Below are positions 21,762 through 29,132 of a stretch of 64,000 nucleotides of DNA, piece by piece. The position numbers and the translations under genes were made by a program. Within the stretch, counting starts at the first letter, position 1. Each line of letters begins with the position of its first letter. This stretch comes from Psychrobacter luti (GTDB lineage Bacteria > Pseudomonadota > Gammaproteobacteria > Pseudomonadales > Moraxellaceae), in contig NZ_JACHXL010000003.1 of the NCBI RefSeq assembly GCF_014192115.1, forward strand, positions 1 through 64,000, written 5' to 3'. The notes below the pieces were generated by a model. That model did not search any database. It saw only the letters and a list, made by a program, of their open reading frames with translations, and had not been told where the DNA came from.

Positions 21762-22559
21762 ATGACTCAGAGTAACCCACGGATTCCAGCGCTGCTCACG
21801 GATAAAGTCGCTATCGTTACTGGCGCTAGTCGCGGGCTTGGTGCCCAGATTGCTGGGCAAATGGCAGCAGCAGGCGCGCGCGTTTGCGTCAATTATCTTA
21901 ATAGTAAAGAGGCTGCTGACCAAGTGGTTGCTGGTATCATTGCTGCAGGTGGTCAAGCATTTGCTTATCAAGCTGATGTTAGCGATTTAGCACAAATGCA
22001 AGCGCTGGCAGCTGAAGTGGTTACGCGTTACGGCCGCATTGATATATTGGTCAATAACGCTTTGCCAAGCTATCAGTTTAATCCCAGTGCTGACTATACC
22101 AGTATCGAAACCGTCAAATGGGCGCATTTTTCGCAGCAGCTTGACGGTATTGTGAAAGGTGCGGTCAATACCGTGCAAGCGGTACTACCACAAATGAAAG
22201 CGCAAAAAATGGGCAAGATTATCAATATCTCAACCAATCTTGTTTATAATCCGGTGGTCACTTATTACGACTATACCACTGCCAAATCTGCATTGATTGG
22301 GCTGACGCGTAACTTGGCTGCTGAGCTTGGACAATATGGAATTCGCGTTAATCTGCTGGCAGGCGGACTGCTACAAACCACGGACGCAAGCCGTTTGACA
22401 ACTGAAGAAGTCTTTGATTATATCGCCACCACTACGCCATTACGTAAAGCAACCTCGGTGGCTGACTTTGCCAATTCGGTGCTACTAATGGCGTCTGATT
22501 TGAGCTTGGCCATCACTGGACAGTCTATCGCTGTCGATGGTGGTTTGACGATGCCTTAA
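21762..22559 (+). CDS. SDR-family oxidoreductase (FabG-like)
   Basis: Short-chain dehydrogenase with the Rossmann fingerprint TGASRGLG at about residues 20-27, NNA near 99, catalytic Ser in INISTN near 146 and the YTTAK active-site motif near 162. The classical C-terminal AVDGGLTMP is present. 265 aa. The family reduces ketones such as 3-oxoacyl-ACP with NADPH. The natural substrate cannot be told from sequence, and no fatty-acid or catabolic operon surrounds it. A small membrane protein gene follows 112 bases later. Confidence 0.85.
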   Translation: MTQSNPRIPALLTDKVAIVTGASRGLGAQIAGQMAAAGARVCVNYLNSKEAADQVVAGIIAAGGQAFAYQADVSDLAQMQALAAEVVTRYGRIDILVNNALPSYQFNPSADYTSIETVKWAHFSQQLDGIVKGAVNTVQAVLPQMKAQKMGKIINISTNLVYNPVVTYYDYTTAKSALIGLTRNLAAELGQYGIRVNLLAGGLLQTTDASRLTTEEVFDYIATTTPLRKATSVADFANSVLLMASDLSLAITGQSIAVDGGLTMP

Positions 22560-22581
22560 AGCCTTAAGACCATGAGGCTTT
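22558..22581 (+). terminator. Weak hairpin after the SDR gene
   Basis: AAAGCCT (22558-22564) pairs with AGGCTTT (22575-22581) around a 10-base loop, overlapping the SDR stop codon. The following T-run is poor, so it may only attenuate. Confidence 0.3.
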
Positions 22582-22671
22582 GATTTCCATACGTTGGTAA
22601 AATAGAAAAATAAAATAAAAAGCCAAGCAAAGTTCTAACCACATTGATTAAATAAGAAATAGAGGAATAAA

Positions 22672-22935
22672 ATGAATAACCGCAAACGAGCTGGAATCAT
22701 CGCAGCAGTAATTGGGATAGTCGCTTTTATGATGATGTTTCATGCTGGCTCACCGACGCCTATCCTAAACTGGCCGGTAGAAACGTATATGGGCTTGGCA
22801 TTTACCATCGGTTGGTTGAGTAGTGTGCCCACTTGGCTGTCTTATGTGCTAGCAGCGTTGGTGCTTGTACTTATGATTATAGGTTTTTATAAAATTGGTG
22901 GCTGGGTTTATAGTCTGATGACAAGGAGGCGTTAG
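22672..22935 (+). CDS. Small membrane protein, unknown function
   Basis: 87 aa with a basic start (NNRKR), a hydrophobic segment at about 7-25 and a second at about 57-80, ending in a basic RRR. Function not recognised. AGAGGAAT precedes the ATG at a good distance. Co-directional with the SDR gene and followed by a strong terminator, so the two may share a transcript. Confidence 0.6.
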   Translation: MNNRKRAGIIAAVIGIVAFMMMFHAGSPTPILNWPVETYMGLAFTIGWLSSVPTWLSYVLAALVLVLMIIGFYKIGGWVYSLMTRRR

Positions 22936-23017
22936 ATAGCAGCATAATACTGTTTTTAACGTACCTCCTTTATTTTCAACTGAGTAGACTTATTTAGTCC
23001 TCACCTATTATTCACTG

Positions 23018-23058
23018 GCGATAGATTGGAATACTCCAATCTATCGCTTTTTTATTTT
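23018..23058 (+). terminator. Intrinsic terminator after the small membrane protein gene
   Basis: Perfect 13-bp stem GCGATAGATTGGA (23018-23030) with TCCAATCTATCGC (23035-23047), loop ATAC, then TTTTTTATTTTT. Confidence 0.9.
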
Positions 23059-23241
23059 TGACGCTTAATGTCTGAGATGTGTGTGATTTATGTATTGCTG
23101 AATATTGCAAACAATTTGTTTTATAAGCCAAAATTATTTGTTTCTGCTTCTCAACTATGTTTCAATCGCAATCTTTTATCAATGTTTTCATATACTTTAA
23201 ACATTTCAACAGTACTTAACTTTTGAATGGAGAAATGGGCT

Positions 23242-24861
23242 ATGCAAGGAAGTAATTCGCCAAATGGCAGTCCGCCACATGATAATTTTGATGCGGCAGA
23301 GCAAGACTCTCGCATGCAGAGGTTTCTGAAAGGGGTCGAATGGCTCGGTAATTTGCTACCCCATCCTGTGATTCTATTCGTATGGATGTCGGTATTTTTG
23401 CTGGTTCTTTCAGCAGTATTGTCTTACTTTGGGGTATCGGTGATTGACCCACGACCAGAAGGTGCAAGTGGACGTAGCGCCGATGGGATGATCGAAGTTG
23501 TCAACTTATTAAACGGCGAGGGCTTAGCGCGCATTGTTGAAAACTTAGTGACCAACTTTACTGGCTTTGTGCCACTTGGTACAGTGTTAGTAGCCTTGCT
23601 AGGTGTCGGTATCGCTGAGCGTTCTGGAATGATATCAGCTGCTCTGCGCGGACTGGTGTTAAACGCGCCAAAAAAGATGGTGACATTTACCATTGTGTTC
23701 GCAGGCATCATGTCAAACACGGCCGCTGAGCTTGGCTATGTAGTGCTAATTCCGCTTGCCGCCGTCATATTCCATTCACTTGGTCGACATCCATTAGCTG
23801 GTATCGCTGCGGCATTTGCTGGCGTGTCAGGTGGCTATAGTGCCAATTTATTACTCGGCACGGTCGACCCTTTGTTATCAGGGATTACCCAAGAAGCGGC
23901 TCGCATTATCGATCCAGCTTATACCGTTGGGGCAGAAGCCAACTGGTACTTTATGATGGTTAGTACATTTCTCATTAGTGGTTTAGGTTATTTTGTGACT
24001 GAGAAAATAGTCGAGCCAAGCCTTGGTGAGTACAATCCTAGTGATGCTGATGATCCCTCGGTGTTAGATACCAAAGCTGAGCAGGTCTCTGCCATTGAGA
24101 AAAAAGGCCTCATTTGGGCTGGTATCAGCATGCTAGTGTTTTGCCTATTGCTAGCTTGGACAGTGGTACCTGCTGACGGTATATTCCGTAATGCCGAGAC
24201 TGGCTTGGTATCAGGGTCGCCATTTTTAAAAGGTATTGTTGTCTTCATATTTGTGTTCTTTGCGATACCAGGTTACATATATGGCAAGATTACTGGCAGC
24301 ATGAAAAACAACCAAGATGTGGTTGATGCTATGAGTCATGCGATGAGCTCGCTAAGTATTTATATCGTCTTGGTATTTTTTGCCGCACAGTTCACAGCCT
24401 TCTTTAACTGGTCAAATCTTGGCTCAGTGATGGCGGTATCTGGCGCAACTTTCTTAAATGATATCGGTCTAACAGGACCATTCTTATTGATTGGTTTTAT
24501 CTTAATATGTGCGGTTGTTAACTTAATGCTCGGTTCGGCATCTGCACAGTGGGCGGTGACAGCACCGATATTTGTTCCTATGCTGATGCTGACAGGTTAT
24601 GCGCCTGAGATGATACAGGCAGCCTACCGCATTGGTGATTCGACGACCAATATCATTACCCCTATGATGAGCTATTTTGGTCTGATTATGGCCGTTGCCA
24701 TTCGCTATAAGAAAAATACGGGTGTGGGAACACTCATGGCAATGATGTTGCCTTATTCCATTGCGTTCTTAGTTGGTTGGATTATTCTATTCTGCCTTTG
24801 GGTGTTTGTCTTTGGTTTACCCGTAGGCCCTGGATCGGAAACGTTTTATCCTGCTCGGTAG
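23242..24861 (+). CDS. AbgT-family transporter (p-aminobenzoyl-glutamate type)
   Basis: Polytopic inner-membrane protein with about 12 hydrophobic segments. The re-entrant hairpin region contains the family motif DSTTNIITPMMSYFGLI near residue 470. AbgT proteins import p-aminobenzoyl-glutamate or act as proton-driven sulfonamide exporters; which applies here is unknown. No abgA/abgB hydrolase genes are adjacent. The ATG at 23242 is preferred because GGAG lies nine bases upstream; an ATG five codons earlier overlaps that site. 539 aa, normal length. Confidence 0.9.
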   Translation: MQGSNSPNGSPPHDNFDAAEQDSRMQRFLKGVEWLGNLLPHPVILFVWMSVFLLVLSAVLSYFGVSVIDPRPEGASGRSADGMIEVVNLLNGEGLARIVENLVTNFTGFVPLGTVLVALLGVGIAERSGMISAALRGLVLNAPKKMVTFTIVFAGIMSNTAAELGYVVLIPLAAVIFHSLGRHPLAGIAAAFAGVSGGYSANLLLGTVDPLLSGITQEAARIIDPAYTVGAEANWYFMMVSTFLISGLGYFVTEKIVEPSLGEYNPSDADDPSVLDTKAEQVSAIEKKGLIWAGISMLVFCLLLAWTVVPADGIFRNAETGLVSGSPFLKGIVVFIFVFFAIPGYIYGKITGSMKNNQDVVDAMSHAMSSLSIYIVLVFFAAQFTAFFNWSNLGSVMAVSGATFLNDIGLTGPFLLIGFILICAVVNLMLGSASAQWAVTAPIFVPMLMLTGYAPEMIQAAYRIGDSTTNIITPMMSYFGLIMAVAIRYKKNTGVGTLMAMMLPYSIAFLVGWIILFCLWVFVFGLPVGPGSETFYPAR

Positions 24862-24922
24862 GTGTTAATCGAATAAATAGCTTTTAAGATTAAACCATGA
24901 AAATTAGCAATTACTAGCCAAA

Positions 24923-24958
24923 CAAAAACCCTTGTCGGTGTCTGGCAAGGGTTTTTTA
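24923..24958. terminator. Bidirectional terminator between abgT-like and cof-like genes
   Basis: AAAAACCCTTG (24924-24934) pairs with CAAGGGTTTTT (24946-24956) around an 11-base loop, between two convergent genes. Confidence 0.85.
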
Positions 24959-25008
24959 TTGGCTTTAAAAAAGAGCTGTTTTAATAGTTTCTCTCAAAAC
25001 GGTTGTGC

Positions 25009-25839
25009 TTATGACGCTATCTTAAATTGTTCAAGCACTGCTTGTATTCCGTACTCTTCAATCGTACCAGTGACGAAATCTGCACGCTCGATTAGGGCGG
25101 GTTGCGCATCGCCCATCGCCACTGCATAGCCGACCAAATCAAACATTTCTAAATCATTCATACCATCACCGAACGCCATACATTCACGTGCATCTACGCC
25201 ATAATACTGACAGACATCTTTGATACCGCGTGCTTTAGAGGCGTTTGCTGGCAGGATGTCTGCACCGATGTGATGCCAATGTACCAGCTTTAAATCGTCC
25301 TCTGCAAAGTCGATATCTTGCATCTTCTCTTCTGGATTGTTAAAAAAGACCGAGCATTGATAGACCGTATTTGCCTTATGATAATCTGGGTCAAGAATAG
25401 AGTTTGGCGTTATGGCGTTGTATTCACGCAAACGTGCATTTTCACCTGACCATGCGATATGCATCGCCGAGTCGAACTTATGAATCAGCTCGCTTGTTTC
25501 ACATAACTGGACGATTTTGTCCGTCTGCTCAGCAGATAAAGGGTAATGACTAATGACACCCTTATTATCAAAGCTATATTGCCCATTCATACAAATAATT
25601 GCATCTAAAACATCAGCTTCAAACAAAGCTAAAATATCCGCTGGCAATATTGCTTTAGAGCGTCCCGTCGAAATCACCAATTTAATATCAGTTTTGGCAA
25701 GCGCTTCAAGGGTCGCTTGGTTGTGCGCTGCGATAACACCGTTACGGCTTAAGGTATCATCGATGTCAAAAAATATGACTTTTGGCACAGGCAATGTATG
25801 ATTCATACTAGCTGTCGCCGCCTTATCTACAATAAACAT
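25009..25839 (-). CDS. Cof-type HAD-IIB phosphatase
   Basis: HAD hydrolase with motif I FFDIDDTL at about residue 23, motif II VISTGR near 55, a C2-type cap domain in the middle, and motif III/IV AFGDGMNDLEMF near 222. Cof-type enzymes dephosphorylate sugar phosphates, FMN or pyridoxal phosphate; the substrate is not predictable here. 276 aa. AAAGGAT lies six bases before the ATG. Encoded alone. Confidence 0.88.
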   Translation of the reverse strand: MFIVDKAATASMNHTLPVPKVIFFDIDDTLSRNGVIAAHNQATLEALAKTDIKLVISTGRSKAILPADILALFEADVLDAIICMNGQYSFDNKGVISHYPLSAEQTDKIVQLCETSELIHKFDSAMHIAWSGENARLREYNAITPNSILDPDYHKANTVYQCSVFFNNPEEKMQDIDFAEDDLKLVHWHHIGADILPANASKARGIKDVCQYYGVDARECMAFGDGMNDLEMFDLVGYAVAMGDAQPALIERADFVTGTIEEYGIQAVLEQFKIAS

Positions 25840-26213
25840 GAGTATCCTTTATATTTGAAAAACGACTATTTAGGTATTTAAAGCAGGTGTTCAGAGTCGT
25901 TGAGATTTGCTTAATATGTTTTAATCGTTACTGCTAATATCACAGTTTAGAGTTATTAGTAAGTATGCATCTTATATGGCTAAGCATACAATAATAGAGG
26001 TGTTTGGCTATCTTATGTATGGTGTTTACCATTGATATTCAAATCAAACCATCGGCTAGGTAGTTGGTTTTTTGTCTTTTGAATTTATATAAAGTCTAAA
26101 TATTATCTATATTAAGTTTAGTATTGTTAATAATTTTATAAAATACAAAATTATTAAGTAGCCGTTTCGACGTAAAAACTATCGGACAACATTTGTTATC
26201 TAAGGACACCATC
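25840..26213. other. Divergent AT-rich intergenic region
   Basis: About 370 very AT-rich bases between the cof-like and hemerythrin-like genes. A weak inverted repeat AAACCA/TGGTTT followed by Ts lies near 26045-26075, too weak to call. Promoters for both genes are presumed here. Confidence 0.4.
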
Positions 26214-26813
26214 ATGAGCTTATCTACCGAAAATAATGTAAGCCAAAAAGCCTTAGACGATGATTTATTTACTTTGTCGCCGCGTCATCCTGATAGTCGG
26301 CTTGAAGCGGATTGGTTGTTCTTATTCAACAAACTACCGCCAGATCAATGGTTTAGCGCAGATTATGCTTACAAAACATCGGGCTGGCTAAAAGTACATA
26401 CTAACATACGCAAGCGTCAACGTATCTTGACACAGATTAGTGAAGGTTATCAATCTGGCGATTACGACTGGTCAGCGTATCGCTCGCAGATGCTCAAGCG
26501 TATCAATATGCACGTGCTCAAACTGCATCAACATCATGGCGTTGAGGATGAGGGATTTTTTCCTGAGTTTATTAGGATGTATCCGCAGCTACAGGCAGGG
26601 TTTGAGATATTGGGTCGCGACCATTTACGCTTGGATGCGCTACTCGATAAGTTACAAGTGCAAAACGATATGCTGGCAAGAAGTGAGGTTGAGGATAAAG
26701 GACTTTCCGAGCAATTGCATCAAACCTTGATGGACGGAACCGACTTACTTTCGCAACATTTGACCGATGAGGAAGACTTGGTGATTCCGATTTTAGGGTT
26801 AAGGCAGGGTTAG
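26214..26813 (+). CDS. Hemerythrin HHE-domain protein
   Basis: Cytoplasmic four-helix protein likely binding a di-iron centre for oxygen, NO or peroxide sensing or storage. Candidate ligands in family order are the His-rich stretch LKLHQHHGVEDEGFFPEF (about residues 104-121), the GRDHLRLDALL helix near 137 and SQHLTDEEDLVIPIL near 181. 199 aa. The ATG at 26214 has TAAGGAC upstream; an in-frame TTG seven codons earlier is less likely. The exact set of metal ligands is inferred. Confidence 0.8.
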   Translation: MSLSTENNVSQKALDDDLFTLSPRHPDSRLEADWLFLFNKLPPDQWFSADYAYKTSGWLKVHTNIRKRQRILTQISEGYQSGDYDWSAYRSQMLKRINMHVLKLHQHHGVEDEGFFPEFIRMYPQLQAGFEILGRDHLRLDALLDKLQVQNDMLARSEVEDKGLSEQLHQTLMDGTDLLSQHLTDEEDLVIPILGLRQG

Positions 26814-26927
26814 GGGATGGATTTACCACTTGTAGAGTGCTTTCTATGCACTTTTTTTTAAAATTATTGTTGTTAGAGGTATTTATAACGTACTCTACTT
26901 CAAATGTCTTATTTCTGATAAAACCTC

Positions 26928-28229
26928 ATGTTCAAAAACATTAACATTAGACTGTTAATCGCTCTTATCTCAATGATGGTACTACCTTCATTCTATCAAA
27001 CAATTAGAGTGAATTTTCTCGGTGATTTGCCTAGTGACTCAGGAATAAATATTGCGAGTCAAATACTGTGGCTGAGTTTGATTTATGAGATAGCGCAAGA
27101 AGCCTTAATTTTGCCTTTATTCTATCTTTTCGGAAAATCTTTGTCTAATACAGAAGAATTTGAAAATAAAATTCAAACTGGGTTTATCGTTATCTTTGGT
27201 ATCATGGCTTTTCTGTCTGCAATTTTATTCATTTATTCACAAAATATTGTGATTTTTATGGAGCAGTCCAAGCAAATTATTGGACAAACGACGCAATATA
27301 TTCGCCTGGAAACCATAGCAATTATGTTTGCTACGCTAGTTAAGTATATGATGGTCGTTATCATTAGTTTAAATAAAGATAAGTATATCTATGGCTTGCT
27401 AGCAGTGCAGATGACTCTGTCTATATTATTAGATAGTGTGTTTTTCGGACCTTTTGAGTTTAGTTTGGATATGGGTGTTATCGGTATTGCTTGGACGAAT
27501 ATTATTGTCAATATAGCTATTTTACTAGCCACCTATATCCCTATACGACAACATGGATTGAAGCTTTTATCAATCAATCAAATGTCATTTACATGGATGA
27601 AAGAGTGGTGGACGACAGGTGTATTTTCAGGATTAGAATCGCTAGTCAGAAATATTGCTTTTATAGTCATGATTATAAAAATGATTAACATGGTTGAAGA
27701 GCAAGGCAATTACTGGGTAGCTAATAGCTTTATTTGGGGCTGGTTGTTATTACCTGCCTTAGCATTGTCCGAGTTGGTAAAAAGAGACGTTGGTGAAGAC
27801 GTAAAGAATATTGCCAAAAATACTAAAGGATATTTTTCACTAGGACTAATATTTGTCGCCATATGGTGTATTACCATTCCATTTTGGCATAGCTTTTTTG
27901 CGAACGTTATGAATGTTCAGGACATAAAAACGGTTATGTATATTGTTGGAGTACAGACAGTATTTTATTTTGTATTTATATTTAATAATAGTATTTTAGA
28001 CGCCACTTTATACGGTTTGGGTAAAACGAAATATATGTTCATTCAGTCTCTTTGGGTCAACGTTGGCTACTATGGCACAATGTTTATTTTATATAAAGTA
28101 AGTGTATTTACACCGACACTGTTAAATATATGCTTTATGTTCGGATTTGGTATATTGATAGACCTAATTCCAACTGTTATCTTGTATAAGAAAGCGTTGC
28201 GCGAACAAAATATCAAAGTAATATGGTAG
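26928..28229 (+). CDS. MATE-like multidrug/Na+ efflux transporter
   Basis: 433 aa with about 12 hydrophobic segments in two halves, the MATE (NorM) arrangement. Both halves begin with a helix containing acidic and Gln/Asn residues (IYEIAQEALILP near 58 and SGLESLVRNIAF near 236). It is visibly richer in Ile, Lys, Asn and AT-rich codons than its neighbours, suggesting acquisition. The ribosome site is weak. It opens the accessory pocket before parC, and a transposase remnant starts five bases after its stop. The substrate is unknown. Confidence 0.7.
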   Translation: MFKNINIRLLIALISMMVLPSFYQTIRVNFLGDLPSDSGINIASQILWLSLIYEIAQEALILPLFYLFGKSLSNTEEFENKIQTGFIVIFGIMAFLSAILFIYSQNIVIFMEQSKQIIGQTTQYIRLETIAIMFATLVKYMMVVIISLNKDKYIYGLLAVQMTLSILLDSVFFGPFEFSLDMGVIGIAWTNIIVNIAILLATYIPIRQHGLKLLSINQMSFTWMKEWWTTGVFSGLESLVRNIAFIVMIIKMINMVEEQGNYWVANSFIWGWLLLPALALSELVKRDVGEDVKNIAKNTKGYFSLGLIFVAIWCITIPFWHSFFANVMNVQDIKTVMYIVGVQTVFYFVFIFNNSILDATLYGLGKTKYMFIQSLWVNVGYYGTMFILYKVSVFTPTLLNICFMFGFGILIDLIPTVILYKKALREQNIKVIW

Positions 28230-28234
28230 CTTGA

Positions 28235-28404
28235 GACAGCTATCAAAGTCGTATAGATTATATTCATTACAACGCGGTTAAACATGGTTATGTCGCGCGT
28301 CCTATTGATTGGCCTTATTCAACGTTTCAAAATATGTGGAAGATGAGGTTTATATTTCTGATTGGGGTGGGGTAGGTATTGATGGGATTGAGATTGATTT
28401 TTAG
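28235..28404 (+). pseudogene. C-terminal remnant of a REP-associated tyrosine transposase (RAYT)
   Basis: Translation gives SYQSRIDYIHYNAVKHGYV then ARPIDWPYSTFQ, the highly conserved C-terminus of the RAYT/TnpA_REP family. The frame then shifts by one missing base near 28331 and continues YVEDEVYISDWGGVGIDGIE to a stop at 28404. The catalytic HUH part and most of the gene are absent, so it is non-functional. A REP sequence follows 30 bases downstream, as is usual for RAYT genes. Confidence 0.8.
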
Positions 28405-28433
28405 TTCAAGAGTTATTTTTTTATCATAGTTTT

Positions 28434-28456
28434 CTGTGCTAAAAGCCCAGCCTACG
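28434..28456 (-). repeat. REP sequence, left copy (inverted)
   Basis: On the minus strand it reads CGTAGGCTGGGC, TTTTA, GCACAG: a GTAG tetranucleotide followed by an imperfect hairpin, the hallmark of RAYT-recognised REPs. It matches the right copy in 22 of 23 positions and points in the opposite direction. Confidence 0.75.
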
Positions 28457-28526
28457 CTTGGAGCCTTTCCTAAAAAGTGTGTAACTGCTCATAATTTTCC
28501 AATTCGGAACTTTACCATAGGTTTGA

Positions 28527-29048
28527 TTACTTAATCTTCTTGTATTTATGTACTTTTTCGCTGCACGTTTCATATAAATAAATAGAACCAAAGACTTTCT
28601 GTTCTTGCATCTGAATTTCAAAACCTGTAGAAAAATGGTTTTCTATAACATTTATGTCAAAGAATGGACCAAATAAGCCAACAAGAAGTATGCCACTTCC
28701 ATGTAAATTAGCTAGCTCGATCATTGTACTTTTAGTTAACTTTTTTTTGATAACTGACTCAACTCGTTCAGAAGTGATTGCATCAGGATCTATAAATAGA
28801 CCACTTTCAGACGGTTGATGTGTTTTATCATGAGCAGCATAAGAAGTAATACTTTTAGCAACACTATCACTGAAAAAAGCGTCTGTAATCTCTATCCAAG
28901 TTTTATTATTATCAATTTCAACAAAAGCATCTGGTGGATCAGGCCTATTCTCAACTTTTAAAATTGAACCTTTTTCTTTTATGTAATCCTTAAAAGTGCT
29001 TAGAACACTATTTTCGTGAGCATCTTTCAGATCTTTTCGTAATACCAT
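28527..29048 (-). CDS. Hypothetical protein with PD-(D/E)XK-like signature
   Basis: 173 aa, AT-rich, not assigned to a named family. After an N-terminal helix with Glu12 comes NRPDPPDAFVEID (Asp40), a turn, then TWIEITD (Glu53). This beta-hairpin pattern resembles the D...E-x-K core of PD-(D/E)XK nucleases with Thr in place of the last Lys, a variation I recall from related uncharacterised proteins. The rest is mixed alpha/beta with a Lys-rich end. The ATG at 29048 has only a weak ribosome site. It is bracketed by inverted REPs and next to a RAYT remnant, so probably acquired. Nuclease function is a hypothesis; a toxin or defence role is possible but not shown. Confidence 0.55.
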   Translation of the reverse strand: MVLRKDLKDAHENSVLSTFKDYIKEKGSILKVENRPDPPDAFVEIDNNKTWIEITDAFFSDSVAKSITSYAAHDKTHQPSESGLFIDPDAITSERVESVIKKKLTKSTMIELANLHGSGILLVGLFGPFFDINVIENHFSTGFEIQMQEQKVFGSIYLYETCSEKVHKYKKIK

Positions 29049-29079
29049 TTCTAATACCTATGACAAACTGAGTAGCAAA

Positions 29080-29102
29080 CGTAGGCTGGGCTTTTAGCCC
29101 AG
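29080..29102 (+). repeat. REP sequence, right copy
   Basis: GTAG followed by a perfect hairpin GCTGGGC-TTTTA-GCCCAGC (hairpin extends to 29103). It lies 30 bases past the parC stop, so its hairpin could also influence the 3' end of the parC transcript. Confidence 0.8.
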
Positions 29103-29132
29103 CTTTCCTAAAATCTAAGAACCGAAACTAAA

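Larger units (their letters stand above)
28235..29113. mobile_element. RAYT remnant plus REP-bracketed cargo module
   Basis: Composite of a RAYT fragment (28235-28404), an inverted REP (28434-28456), an AT-rich hypothetical gene (28527-29048) and a second REP in opposite orientation (29080-29102). An 11-bp direct repeat CTTTCCTAAAA lies just right of each REP (28465-28475 and 29103-29113). The module sits between the MATE-like gene and parC. That the REPs mobilised the cargo is inferred; the repeats and remnant are seen directly. Confidence 0.55.

Noticed and set aside
26040-26080. Possible small RNA terminator in the cof/hemerythrin gap
   Set aside because: Stem is only six base pairs with a 13-base loop and no upstream promoter was convincing.
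28439-28621. Minus-strand frame across the left REP and the end of the hypothetical gene
   Set aside because: Overlaps the hypothetical gene in another frame and spans the REP hairpin; no start signal.
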